DNA of 64,000 nucleotides, taken from Silene latifolia (lineage: Eukaryota; Streptophyta; Magnoliopsida; Caryophyllales; Caryophyllaceae). The stretch spans positions 20,397,541-20,461,540 of the forward strand of contig NC_133537.1 in NCBI RefSeq assembly GCF_048544455.1. Direction: 5' to 3'. Made by a program: the position numbers and the translations under genes. The notes beneath the pieces were generated by a model, which saw only the letters and a program-made list of their open reading frames with translations, was not told the origin of the DNA and made no database searches. The stretch's first letter is position 1. The number at the start of each line of letters is the position of its first letter. This document shows, in pieces, positions 1 to 9,866 of the stretch.

Positions 1-895
1 AAAATACATATAAGCTTAATAACAAATGAGGTATAAAATACTATATCCGATATATTTTCCTATTTCTCATGCACGTGGATTGTGAGTGAAGATCTCGATT
101 GTCACCTCATTTTCACAGCCCCCAAATCGGTAAACGAGTACTGGGCTAGCTCATCGAGTATGTTGTCGTGCAACCCAATAACTTAACAATTCACAGTTTG
201 AAGAGATCTTCATGGGCCTATAGCCCGATAACTTTTTAATTCCTTATTTCATTATCACAATTCACAAACACAAACTTCAGCCTCACGTGAGAGTATTAAA
301 AAAAATAGAGCTGATAAAAGCTGATTTGATTCGAACAGTCCCCCCAAAACCTGGCCCAATAGACCCGAAAGTTGGGACCGAACCCAACCCAACCCAACCC
401 GAGGCTAATCCGTTGACGGATAGCAACCTTATTTTTTCCAACCCGAACCCGACCCGACCCGTGACCCGATATTGACTCAACACGATAGATGGCCCGATAA
501 TGAACTAGCTTGATAATGGTGTAAGTAGGACCAAATTGACATTTTATCATAATTGTTTATTTTCACTTAAAAGTACAATTAGTACACATTGTTTAAACAT
601 AAAATTACTCATCAAAAAGACAAAAACTAAATACTTATATATGCTGATAACCTAACCCAATATTGACCGGATCCGACTTGCCACCCGCTGATGATCTAAC
701 CTGAAGATGACCCGACATTAACTGTAATCGACCCGAATCCGTCATTAATCCGACACAATCCGAATCTGATATAATTCGACCCGCTTTGATCCGACCCGTA
801 ACCAACAAAAGTAACCCGATTACTACATCTACGTGAGATACACGCTTTTTTCTTGAGTACAAAGATGTCCAATAGACCAATATATACACTTTAAC
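1..895. other. intergenic, CCGAC-rich low complexity
   Basis: No gene is visible here. Two stretches (about 330-475 and 655-820) are dominated by short CCCAACC, CCCGACC and AATCCG words. Such words are common inside degraded non-autonomous DNA transposons of plants. The short open frames come from this composition and resemble no protein I know. Confidence 0.5.
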
Positions 896-1082
896 CAGGG
901 GCGTCTTAAAACGAATGGAGGCCCAGTGCGAAATGGAAAAATGAGGCCCCAAAATAAATGCACAAGTATATTATACTTCGAAATTTGTGTTGAATTTCAT
1001 TAATAAAAGCTTATAATACGGTGATCAAAAGCGGAGGCCCGATTCCCACGCCCGTGGTTGTCCGTGACCTTAGACACCCCTG
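896..1082. mobile_element. hAT-type MITE, 187 bp
   Basis: The left end CAGGGGCGTCTTAA is the inverse, with two mismatches, of the right end CTTAGACACCCCTG. An identical 8-bp sequence ACTTTAAC flanks both sides (888-895 and 1083-1090). An 8-bp TSD with CAGGGG-type ends is the hAT signature. There is no coding capacity, so this is a non-autonomous element. Confidence 0.85.
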
Positions 1083-1424
1083 ACTTTAACCATTTGTTAA
1101 AACTTAAAACTCCAAAATTAAACCTCATTTTATTAGAGAGTTGGACTCTAGTTTCATACTTCCGTAATTAATACAGTGTATAAATTCCTTTCATAAAAGG
1201 CAAAGCCTTTAATACATCTTTGTAAAGGCATATCACCAATTTCAACTTTTCTTTATTTTAAAGTATTGTTTGGTTGCCCGTTGGAATACAACTTTACGGA
1301 AATATCGTATTCATGGGATTTAAGTTTTCACATGTGATTTTGGCAAATCGGTTTGGTTACCTAGAAAGGAATTCAATTGCATGGGAGTTTGCAATTATTG
1401 GGGGGCTAGGTAATCCAACTCCTC

Positions 1425-1647
1425 TAATAGAGTCGTTGCTCAGCACAACCCATAGAGCCGTTGGCCATTTATCACAATCAAGGCCACAAATCATTCCCTT
1501 CCTATTCCGTAAAATAGTTGTTGTAATTATCCTTTCCGTAAATACGTGATTTTCTATGTATTATATATAGAATAACATATGTTGTAAAGAGAACAACTCG
1601 AATGAATATACATCAATTACATTGCTCATATTATACGATTCTCATTA
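1425..1647 (+). repeat. 5' LTR of outer Copia
   Basis: 223 bp, beginning TAATAGAGTCG and ending GATTCTCATTA, matched by 48947-49173 with only scattered differences. A TATA-like run (TATTATATATAG, around 1559-1570) is the likely promoter core. The usual TG/CA termini are not obvious, so the exact ends rest on the flanking TCCTC duplication and on the adjacent primer site. Confidence 0.9.
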
Positions 1648-1658
1648 TGGTATCGAGC
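1648..1658 (+). other. primer binding site (tRNA-iMet type)
   Basis: TGGTATCGAGC directly abuts the 5' LTR. It matches the common plant tRNA-iMet primer site TGGTATCAGAGC with one base missing. Confidence 0.75.
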
Positions 1659-1741
1659 TAAGTTATTTTTTCTAATCGTCTACCATTTTTTTTTCTCTCG
1701 TTCTATACTATCGAAAAATTACAAACTAAATCAGAATTCGA

Positions 1742-2131
1742 ATGACGAACTCCGGTGACCATCAACTTATCGATCCGACCAAAACCAATCCGACCAAAAC
1801 TTTCTCTTACTCTATGGTTCTTGTTGAAAACCCCGGCAACAGTATTTCGCAAGTCGCCTTCAATGGCAAGGCAGTGTTTGTCCATGACGAACGTGGCAGA
1901 GACTTGTTGGACCATACAAAGAATCGTGCTCTTGGCCATCCTCCTCGTGCTCATATGGCATCAGGCACGACCATGGGTACTGCTCCATCTCTCGGTAATG
2001 GTGCTTTCTCTTCCCTCTCTTCGTTGACTAATTTGGACAGGATTGATCTTAATACCTTAAACCAACGGGAGTTGGATGAACTCTCTCAGATTTGTAAGCT
2101 CGAAAGGCGGAATCCGCAAACGCTCGTCTAA
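1742..2131 (+). pseudogene. outer Copia gag remnant
   Basis: A 129-codon open frame lies about 85 bp after the primer site, where Copia gag starts. The translation has an N-terminal region like Copia gag but is far shorter than a normal gag of roughly 300-400 residues, and no zinc knuckle is visible. It ends in TAA just before the protease frame. I infer gag from position and general character. The capsid core has probably been lost by internal deletion. Confidence 0.5.
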
Positions 2132-2138
2132 GTGGTAA

Positions 2139-2513
2139 TATCTCATCTATTTCTTGGATTATTGACATGGGAGCATCTCATCACATGTCGGGATGCTTGT
2201 CTCACTTTACTAATATTCACTCGATTACTCCATTGTCAGTAGGATTATCTAATGGTGATCTCACAATCGCATCACAAAGCGGTGATATACAACTATCGTC
2301 TCGTCTTATTTTACGCAATGTTCTATATGTGGCTAATCTTCATTGCAATTTAATTTCAATTTCCAGCCTATTACTCGATGTTTCACTTACTATACACTTA
2401 TACAGTTCTCTCATAAGCTTTGTCTAATTCAGGACCGTTCCTCGAAGACGGTAATTGGTGTGGGTGAGCAGCGCGAGGGGATGTACTACTTGACGGGTGA
2501 TCGGAAAAAACGA
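2139..2513 (+). pseudogene. outer Copia protease / GAG-pre-integrase remnant
   Basis: The frame opens with WIIDMGASHHMSG, the Copia aspartic protease motif (normally WIIDSGASHHM), so the residue after the catalytic Asp is Met instead of Ser. The segment VLYVANLHCNLISISSLL is typical of the protease C-terminus. After a frameshift near 2427, a piece reading QDRSSKTVIGVGEQREGMYY matches the start of the GAG-pre-integrase domain. A solo LTR interrupts this domain at 2541. The gene is dead. Confidence 0.85.
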
Positions 2514-2540
2514 GGCTAGAGCACACACAGTGGGTAACTC

Positions 2541-3921
2541 TATAATACCACGAATTTATGGCCGTTGGGTACTCTATCGAGTAAGGCTTACTCTGTTGAG
2601 TAAGTTAGTTTTGCGTTCTGGAGAGTGTTCTGCCTGATGGATACTCGATCGAGTGAGGGCAACTCGATCGAGTAGGCAGTACTCGATCGAGTACCTCAAT
2701 TACTCGATCGAGTAAGTCGGTTTATACGGGTTTTTTTCGGGTCTGATAGCAACGCGTAAAAAGGTTATATAAACATTTCCGTCAGTTTCTTTTACCTTTT
2801 TACTTTATTCTAAACCTTTTACAAGAGAAAACAAAACAACGTAAGATCCTTCTCTCGCATTGCTATCAAATCCAAGGGCTAAATTCGTCAGATTTCAGAG
2901 TTCTTTATAACGATGAGATCGTCGCATTGTTGGTAAGATCCTTGTACCGTTTTTTGTTGATTCATTAGTTTCGGTTTAAACCCTAATTGGGTGAATTGGG
3001 GATTTTGGGAGTATGGTTGATGTTAGATTGTGATTATATGATTATGTGTTTATAGGAGGTGATTTCGTAGAGGAACGCTTTTGATTCGCTACTTATGATT
3101 GTTGATCGGTGATTTCATTCCAGATAGGGTTTCCCTACTTAGTTATTGTGTAAATTGTATAAGATGGTTGTTGGTTGATTGACATGTGATTACATCGTAA
3201 TTGGTTTTGGTTTTGTTGATATTGTAATTGGTTGTTGTTGTTTGTCTATGGTTCGCGAGGTGCGCCCTCGACTGAGTGGAGTCACTTGCGGGAGTCGCTT
3301 CACGCTCTTGATTCGCCTCTTGTGGTTCCCGTCACAAGGGGGATGTGTACGTTAAGGAACTTAGGTTATTCGCTCGATGGAGATGAGCTGGGCTTAGGTG
3401 GGAACGGCTGCACTCCCCCCACTGGCGGCGAGGAATACCTGTTGCGATGGGTATTCTGGTAGGGCTACACACTTTAGTGTGTAGTCAGATGATTGGTGAT
3501 ATGACGATGTTGGGGAATTATGATTGTGCTTCTGTTGTTGTTTTATCTTATATTGTTTATACAGTAACTAACCCCATTAAATGTTTTGAAAACTGTGGTG
3601 ATCCATTCGGGGATAATGAGCAATTTTTTAGCAGGTATGGCTTGGATGCGCACGGGTTAGCTGGGGATGAGTCACCACGAGTCTGAGTAGTAGACTTTCG
3701 CTGTTGTGTCTTGACTTTTATCTACTTTAGTTGGATTTTTGGTTTGGAACACTTGTATCGTATTTCTCAGTTTGGTTTTGATGTAACACTTTAAACTTAT
3801 TTACTTAAATTACGTTTCTTGATGGTCACTTTTGATTACTATGCCTCGGGTAACCGAGATGGTATCATTCTGATGCATTAGGTGGTCTTGGTAAGGCACC
3901 TTGGTGTATGGGGGTGTTACA
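2541..3921 (+). mobile_element. solo Ty3/gypsy LTR inside the Copia
   Basis: Starts TATAATACCACG (expected TGTAATAC) and ends GGGGGTGTTACA. It shares its layout with the LTRs at 5026 and 45795: ACTCGATCGAGTA palindromes near the start, a TATA box at 2766-2773, a conserved block with 'gtagaggaa', and a terminal 'ggtggtcttggtaaggcac' region. The flanks are AACTC (2536-2540) and AACTA (3922-3926), a TSD with one mismatch. Copia coding resumes right after it. A single LTR without internal sequence implies LTR-LTR recombination. Confidence 0.88.
2766..2773 (+). promoter_or_regulatory. TATA box in solo LTR
   Basis: TATATAAA lies about 225 bp into the LTR and just downstream of the ACTCGATCGAGTA cluster (2640-2720), a plausible U3/R promoter arrangement. 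The equivalent site in the related chromovirus LTRs is also TATATAAA. Confidence 0.5.
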
Positions 3922-5025
3922 AACTAGGACACACTCGAGCTTTGGCACCGGAGGTTGGGACACCCTTCTTCCAATATATCTCGGTTTTTATCTTGTTTTA
4001 ATAAGACATCCCATATTAATTCCTCCTTTTCTAGTAAACATTGCGACATTTGCCTTCGCGCAAAACAAACTCGGGAACCTTTTTCTTTAAGCACGAACAT
4101 TGCTACGGATATTTTTGATTTAATACATTACGATCTATGGGGACCATATTCCGAAAATGCCTCATGTGGTTCAAGTTATTTTTTGACAATAGTTGATGAT
4201 TTTTCTCGTTCTACTTGGGTTAATTTGTTACGACGTAAAAGTGATACTCGTCAAACTTTATTAATTTTTTTTGCTATGATCGACCGTCAATTTCAAATGA
4301 AAATAAAAACTCTTTGAAGCGAAAATGGCAATGAGTTCACGTGTCTTGAAAAGTTTTTTTTAATGAAAACGACATTATATTTCAAACCTCTAACATTGAC
4401 ACTCCCCAACAGAATGGTCGAGTTGAACGAAAACATCGTCATATTTTAAACGTTGCTCGCGCTTTATTGTTTCAAGCCAGTCTACCTATTGTCTTTTGGG
4501 GAGAATGAGTTCTCGCAGTCGTGCATTTAATCAATCGCACCCCCTCGGCCATTCACACTGGCAAGACACCTTACGACATTTTATTTAATAAAACTCCTCC
4601 TATAGACCTTATTCGCATGTTTGGATGCCTTTGTTATGCTAAAAACATTAAACGCTCCCGTGATAAATTTGCTTCTCGAAGCCGGAAATGTGTGTTTTTA
4701 GGATAACATTTTGGCAAAAAGGGGTGGAAGGTTTATGACTTGGATACTGGTACTCATTTCACTTCTCGCGATGTTGTTTTTATTGAACATGAATTTCCGT
4801 ATCAATCCCTTAATATACACGACACACAACCGATGGTCCATCTTTTCTCGATGATACTCTCACCCAATCGAACATATTCTTGTTTCATCACAATCAGTCA
4901 CTGACCTATTATCTAATCCTAATGCTAATGAGCCTACCAAAGAGCCTTCGTCTACCACGCACACCCTCGAGACACAATCAGCCACTCCGAACAACGAAAC
5001 TGAAGACACTGGAACTGACCATCAC
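3922..5025 (+). pseudogene. outer Copia integrase remnant
   Basis: Begins with the zinc-finger part (LWHRRLGHPSS, then CDICLRAKQTR), followed by the integrase core: DLIHYDLWGPY with the first catalytic Asp, then SENGNEF where DNG is expected (Asp to Glu), then PQQNGRVERKHRH with the catalytic Glu region. HLINRTPSAIHTGKTPYDILF and FGCLCYAKN are characteristic of Copia integrase C-termini. Stops and frameshifts at about 4315, 4356, 4505 and 4703 break the frame. A Ty3 element interrupts it at 5026. The DNA joining function is lost. Confidence 0.88.
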
Positions 5026-5512
5026 TATAATACTACGGTTTTCTATGTCTTTGGGTACTCTATCGAGTGGGGCTTACTCTGTCGAGTAAGTATGTTTAGA
5101 TACGAAACAGTAGTCTGTCTGATGGGTACTCGATCGAGTATGGTGACACTCGATCGAGTAAGGGTCACTCGATCGAGTAAGTTACTTTTACGGGTTATTT
5201 TTGACGGGATTTGTTAATAATGCGTGATTCATATTTAAAGGTTTCCGTCACTTTATTCATCACTTTTACTTTTTCTAAAAACCTATCAAAGAGAAAAGAA
5301 GTTACGTTGTCTCCGTTGTCGCGTTACTATCAAATCCCAAAGGCTAAGGTTGTCGGATCGTCACGTTCTTTACGCCGTTGAGTTTGTCGTGTCGAGGGTA
5401 AGATCCTTGTATAGTTTTTATATCGTTTCGTTGATTTTGGGTGAAACCCTAATTGGGTAATTTGGGGGGTTGGGAGTATTTTGATACTAGATGGTGATTC
5501 TATGATTGTATA

Positions 5513-7121
5513 TGAAGAGTCTATTGATCCAAAATACTCAAGAGGGAGGGGGGAAGGGTGGGGTGAATTGAGGATTTAAAACTTTTTGAAAGCTTTTTCA
5601 ATTATGCTAATGTAATTGATTATTTAAAGTTTATTGATTAAACTTTACCTAATCAACTAATGGAGACAAACGTAATGAACGAAACAAACGAAAGAAGAAG
5701 AGACACACGGATTTTTGAAGTGGTTCAGTTTCACAAGTCGAAACCTACGTCCACTATTCTCGATTAATAAATTTAGTACCTTTCTACGGATTACAAATTT
5801 ACTAACCCAACTCGTACAACTAACTCTATTTGTAACTCAATGAGTATCGTTAAATACTCGAGTGACTAACTTACGCTAATAAGAAAGCACTAATGATTCT
5901 AACAAAGGTTCACGTTAATGAACAAGTTAAGAATTCAACTAAGCACTATTATCTTATAACGATAAATGAAGAATGAATATGCGAGTTTTGTGACACACGA
6001 CCTTTCAAAATTGCAAATCGGTTTTTCTGCTTAAAACACACGGTTTGCTTTTTAAAGATGAAAATAGTTTTTATGCTTAAGGTCTCTATTTTAGATGTTG
6101 TAAATAGCAAAATATTTATATGCAAGAAAGAAGTAGGCTACACGGTTTTTACACAAACCCTAATAGCCGAAATAATAAGATATAATTACAAATTATATCT
6201 TCTTATTATCTCTTTCCTAAAAGCCTTGAAAGATAATAAAGAATATTCTAAAAGATAGAATATAATCTTTCCAAATATTATCTTTACTATAAATTCTAAG
6301 ATTATGATAAGATTTCCTCAAACAAGAATATCTTTAACCATAAATAAATATATTAAGTAAGATATATAAGATATGTAAAGATATTATTATAGAATAAAAT
6401 CTTTACCTAATATCTCCTAGGCAACACGAGATATTACGGCCCATAAGCTCGTGAATCGTGCAAACCCTAGTCTTAATATATAATTAGAATTTAGGTTTTA
6501 AGAGAGGCTATATAAAAACCCTAATTAGTAGTAAAGTCCAACTCATAAGTTGATCCATCATAACTACCAATTAACGTTTACTATAAAACCGGACTCCTCA
6601 TCAAACCGGGCTTTATTAAATAAATACTTTCATTAAAACATTTAAAATAAACTTTAAACAATTATAAAACAATTTTCGAAACATTTATAAGTCGTGTATA
6701 AAAACTCAGCATTTCAATGTTATAGTAGAAGAGCTATAACATTGAGCTCTTTTACTAGTAATGTTATAGCTGCAAAGCTATAACTTTACTAATCAAGAAA
6801 CTCATTCTTGATTACCATTATGAGATAATCACCTATACTATTCTAATTTTCAAGGAGATCTTCGAGTATAGGCTACGTCATCATCCAAGCTTGATTAATC
6901 TTTAGACGAACTTCGTCTTCACATAATACTTGAATGAATCTTGAATTTGCTTGATCTTGACCGAAGGCTTGAACTTCTCATGCAATTATCACAATCCTCT
7001 TTGTTGCTCGTAATAGGTTAGTTCTAAGATACTCAACAAACGATTACACCCAACAAGTATATAAAATGTAAAACACCTTGACATCATCAAAACATAAACA
7101 TATAAGCTATATGGTCCAACA
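5513..7121 (-). repeat. 3' LTR of Sirevirus
   Basis: 1609 bp; on the plus strand it starts TGAAGAGTCT and ends GGTCCAACA. It differs from the other LTR by a 15-bp purine-rich expansion near 5550 and a few substitutions. It includes AT-rich DNA and two adjacent inverted repeats (AATGTTATAG/CTATAACATT at 6716-6743 and GTTATAGC/GCTATAAC at 6763-6784). The short open frame at 6058-6258 lies within the LTR, resembles nothing, and is not called as a gene. Confidence 0.93.
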
Positions 7122-7336
7122 AATTCCCCCTTTTTGACGATGGCAAGTCTCCTAAAATTGTGACTAATTAAAAAGTTCCCCCTCAATATAATACCGTTTA
7201 TCTTGATAATAAAGATTAACGCAAGATCAAGACAATTTTTCAAAAACCGAAACTTTAAGGACTTTAAGAGACAATTGGTCTTGACAAGGAGCAAGCTTAG
7301 GTAGATGCTTACTATAGACGTTCTTTCCCCCTCTTG
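7122..7336 (-). other. multiple polypurine tracts of Sirevirus
   Basis: On the minus strand AAAAAGGGGGAATT (7122-7136) abuts the 3' LTR. Two more G5 purine tracts follow: GAGGGGGAAC (about 7175-7184) and AAGAGGGGGAAA (about 7324-7335). The first and last are preceded by similar GATGxxGTCAA words. Repeated PPTs are a described feature of Sireviruses. The tract next to the LTR should prime plus-strand synthesis. Confidence 0.75.
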
Positions 7337-7652
7337 ACATCATCGAAAAGCTAAGAACAAATCAAAAATGACTAGAATAATATAAGACGAGACAAGAGAT
7401 AAAAACGCCATAAGAAATAATAATAACACGCAAGACTAGAAGCATCCAAAAGATAATTAGCATACAAACTAAGAATTAAACATGTTAAAGCCAAAGTGGA
7501 CCGAATGAACACATGTCTAATAGAACACTTGGGCCATAACCACAAGTGCATTGCCAAAATGGGCCGAATAAGAGTTTGTTTAACACACCATTAAGAAAAA
7601 TAAAAAGAAAAGCTAATTAAGGCAAGGCTAGAGAGGGTAGGACGAGAGGAAA
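7337..7652 (-). other. Sirevirus 3' non-coding stretch
   Basis: AT-rich DNA between the extra ORF and the PPT cluster. A 61-codon frame at 7372-7557 has no recognisable features and I do not call it. This probably serves as the 3' UTR of the genomic RNA. Confidence 0.5.
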
Positions 7653-9395
7653 TCAGATGTAGTGGGTCTTATACGGGTTCACGTAGTCGGGTCTAGTGCG
7701 GTGCTCCAAAGCATCCAAACGGTCAAACGAGCTCCGAACCAACTGCGAAAGAGTACCAATGCTCCTTTCAAAATTAAGCACTTTCAAAGAAAGAGCCTTT
7801 GTGGCCTCCAACGTGAGAGCTTGATCACCCGCCATTGCTTTCCCGTGCATCACCAAAGCTCCACCCTGACTCGTAAGGAAAGTGAGACGATCACCGTGTG
7901 GGAACACTTCCCCACGAATGGCCTTCAACTCCCTCTCAAAACCCGCTAACCTCTTGTCCACTTCCTCCATCCATGAGTACACCCGAGTAGCATCCAAGCC
8001 CGAGTCTAAAGACCGAGATGGTCCAACTCGTGACAATGCCGTAGCCAAATTAGTCGAATGCTCCTCGAATTTCTCCATCAAACCACTCATAAACCCCTCC
8101 AACTTCGACTCCATAGCTCCGAAACCCGAATCCACCGGGGCTTTCTCAACCTCCTTTGCAAGTTGCAACTCGGGTCCATCAACAACAAGACCCATTAGCT
8201 TGATCAACTTGTCACACATACAATCCCGAGCACTAACACCGTAACTGTCAGGCCCTACCACTCGCTTTATTTCCAACAGACGAGATATCCACATACCATA
8301 TGGCAAATCGATTGTGGTGCTCAACTTATCCTTAGTTACCGTAAGACTTGTCTGAATTATACGATGCAAGACAACACTACCCAAATTCACCTTCTGACCT
8401 TCCAACCAAGAATAAACCATTATAGCTTCATAGCTCGACACCTTATCACGACCTCCTCTCCTCGGCACCACTGTGTTCCACAAAAAGTTCAAGAGGAACT
8501 TGATTTTTGCCGAGAGAGGACGAACCACGATATTAACTCCCTCCGTCATCTCCTCAAAATACTTCTTCACTAACAACTCCTTTTCACTCACAACATTAGA
8601 CCATTCAAGACTCGGATTTAATTCGATCCCTTCATCGGGAACCGAAAAAGCAGAGCAAAAATCCGAAATAGAGACGGTAACATCAACGCCATTAACAACC
8701 GCATGCAAGACACCTTTCTTGATTGAGACACTAGCAAAGAATTGTACCACCTCAACTGGGTAAATAGGACCCGAAAACTGACTAATGTGACTCCACCCTT
8801 GAAAATCAAGAAAATTAACAAAGAAAGCAAGAGCGGGAACACTAACCAACCAAGATTTCGGATAGTACCTACCACCATGAATGGAATACCTCAAAACTCG
8901 ATTAACTAAGATGCTTTCATCATGAGTAAGCCGAACACGATTTAACCCTTCCTTGGTCGCGGCTTTAGAAGCATCCCTAAGCAAAGTACGAGCAACACCA
9001 TTCCGAACTATCACCTCGGGTTCCTCCACAGCTTCACTATCATCAACAACTACTTTATTTTTACCCTTGAAAAGACGACGTCTTTTGCCTTCGGACACCG
9101 ATTCGTCCCGACTACGAAACAGGGGCGAGTTTGGGTTTGGTTGTGGTGAAGGACAATTCATGGAATGAGGATTATGTGGTGGTAAAGGTGATGTTTGGTT
9201 AGGAAATGGGCGGTTTTGGTGGTGACGGGCTGAGGATCGGGTATTTTTTGCATGAGATGTATTCATGATGATGGTGATTGTTGAAAAAGGAGGTGATGGT
9301 GATGATTTGAGTAAAAGAGATGAATTGTGATGATGGTAAAAAATTGGAAGAAAGAAAGGTATGCAAGTGGGGATGGGTGGACGGGTAACACGCAA
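7653..9395 (-). CDS. Sirevirus extra (env-position) ORF, putative plant transposon protein domain
   Basis: An uninterrupted 580-codon ORF downstream of pol on the same strand, in the position of the env-like ORF of SIRE1. The first 43 residues are odd low-complexity sequence, so Met44 (MNTSHAKNTR, start at 9266) is a likely alternative start. Residues about 45-100 are Pro/Ser/Asn-rich. A basic patch KRRRLFKGKNK (about 104-114) could be a nuclear localisation signal. Residues about 160-400 (ILVNRVLRYSIHGGRYYP, then FLDFQGWSHISQFSGPIYP, then PYGMWISRLL) resemble the plant-specific 'putative plant transposon protein' domain. The C-terminal part (425-560) is heptad-like and probably coiled coil. 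I see no convincing signal peptide or fusion peptide, and only a hydrophobic stretch near 183-195, so an envelope role is not supported by sequence. Function unknown. The ORF has no lesion although gag and pol do. Confidence 0.82.
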   Translation of the reverse strand: MRVTRPPIPTCIPFFLPIFYHHHNSSLLLKSSPSPPFSTITIIMNTSHAKNTRSSARHHQNRPFPNQTSPLPPHNPHSMNCPSPQPNPNSPLFRSRDESVSEGKRRRLFKGKNKVVVDDSEAVEEPEVIVRNGVARTLLRDASKAATKEGLNRVRLTHDESILVNRVLRYSIHGGRYYPKSWLVSVPALAFFVNFLDFQGWSHISQFSGPIYPVEVVQFFASVSIKKGVLHAVVNGVDVTVSISDFCSAFSVPDEGIELNPSLEWSNVVSEKELLVKKYFEEMTEGVNIVVRPLSAKIKFLLNFLWNTVVPRRGGRDKVSSYEAIMVYSWLEGQKVNLGSVVLHRIIQTSLTVTKDKLSTTIDLPYGMWISRLLEIKRVVGPDSYGVSARDCMCDKLIKLMGLVVDGPELQLAKEVEKAPVDSGFGAMESKLEGFMSGLMEKFEEHSTNLATALSRVGPSRSLDSGLDATRVYSWMEEVDKRLAGFERELKAIRGEVFPHGDRLTFLTSQGGALVMHGKAMAGDQALTLEATKALSLKVLNFERSIGTLSQLVRSSFDRLDALEHRTRPDYVNPYKTHYI

Positions 9396-9785
9396 AGGGT
9401 AGATATAGGTGTAGGCTTAGGGTTAACAAGTGGAGGTGAGTTATGGTAAGTGTCTTTAATTAGGAATAGGTATTGTGATAAGTATAGGAATTTATGGTGA
9501 TGTGACAAGAATTAGGAAGTTGATTTGATGTAGGAAATATGAGCCGTGTATATGTGAGCTATTTGGAAGATTTTGTTGTGATTTGGAAAGATAAAAATAT
9601 GGTGTGTTTTGTTTATTGTGATAAAGAATAAGTTTGTATATCAATTAAATTCTAAATAGCAAATAGAATCTTTTGATAAAAATATTTCCATAAACGAAAT
9701 TATTCATGCAGCGCAATATACGGACACAGTCATACAATCTTAACTTAACTAGTCAGTCATACAAAGATTGAACAAATATAGAAGC
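9396..9785 (-). other. spacer between pol and extra ORF
   Basis: About 390 bp without a supported gene. Short frames over 9199-9508 overlap the 5' end of the extra ORF in other frames and are shadows. Any leader or recoding signal for expressing the extra ORF would lie here, but I see no clear splice acceptor or stem. Confidence 0.4.
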
Positions 9786-9866
9786 TTAGGTACCACTGAT
9801 TAAACCAATTTCCAACCGTAAAGTCGCAAATCGTTCTCTAGCTAATGATTTTGTCAAAATGTCTGC

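Noticed and set aside
6058..6258. 66-codon ORF found twice (also 16145-16345)
   Set aside because: Duplicated only because it lies in both Sirevirus LTRs; no similarity or coding signal.
7653..9395. Calling this ORF a true envelope glycoprotein
   Set aside because: No signal peptide, convincing membrane anchor or fusion peptide is visible; only the genomic position is env-like.
9199..9508. Two His/Ser/Thr-rich minus-strand ORFs overlapping the extra-ORF start
   Set aside because: Other-frame shadows of low-complexity sequence at the 5' end of the 580-codon ORF.
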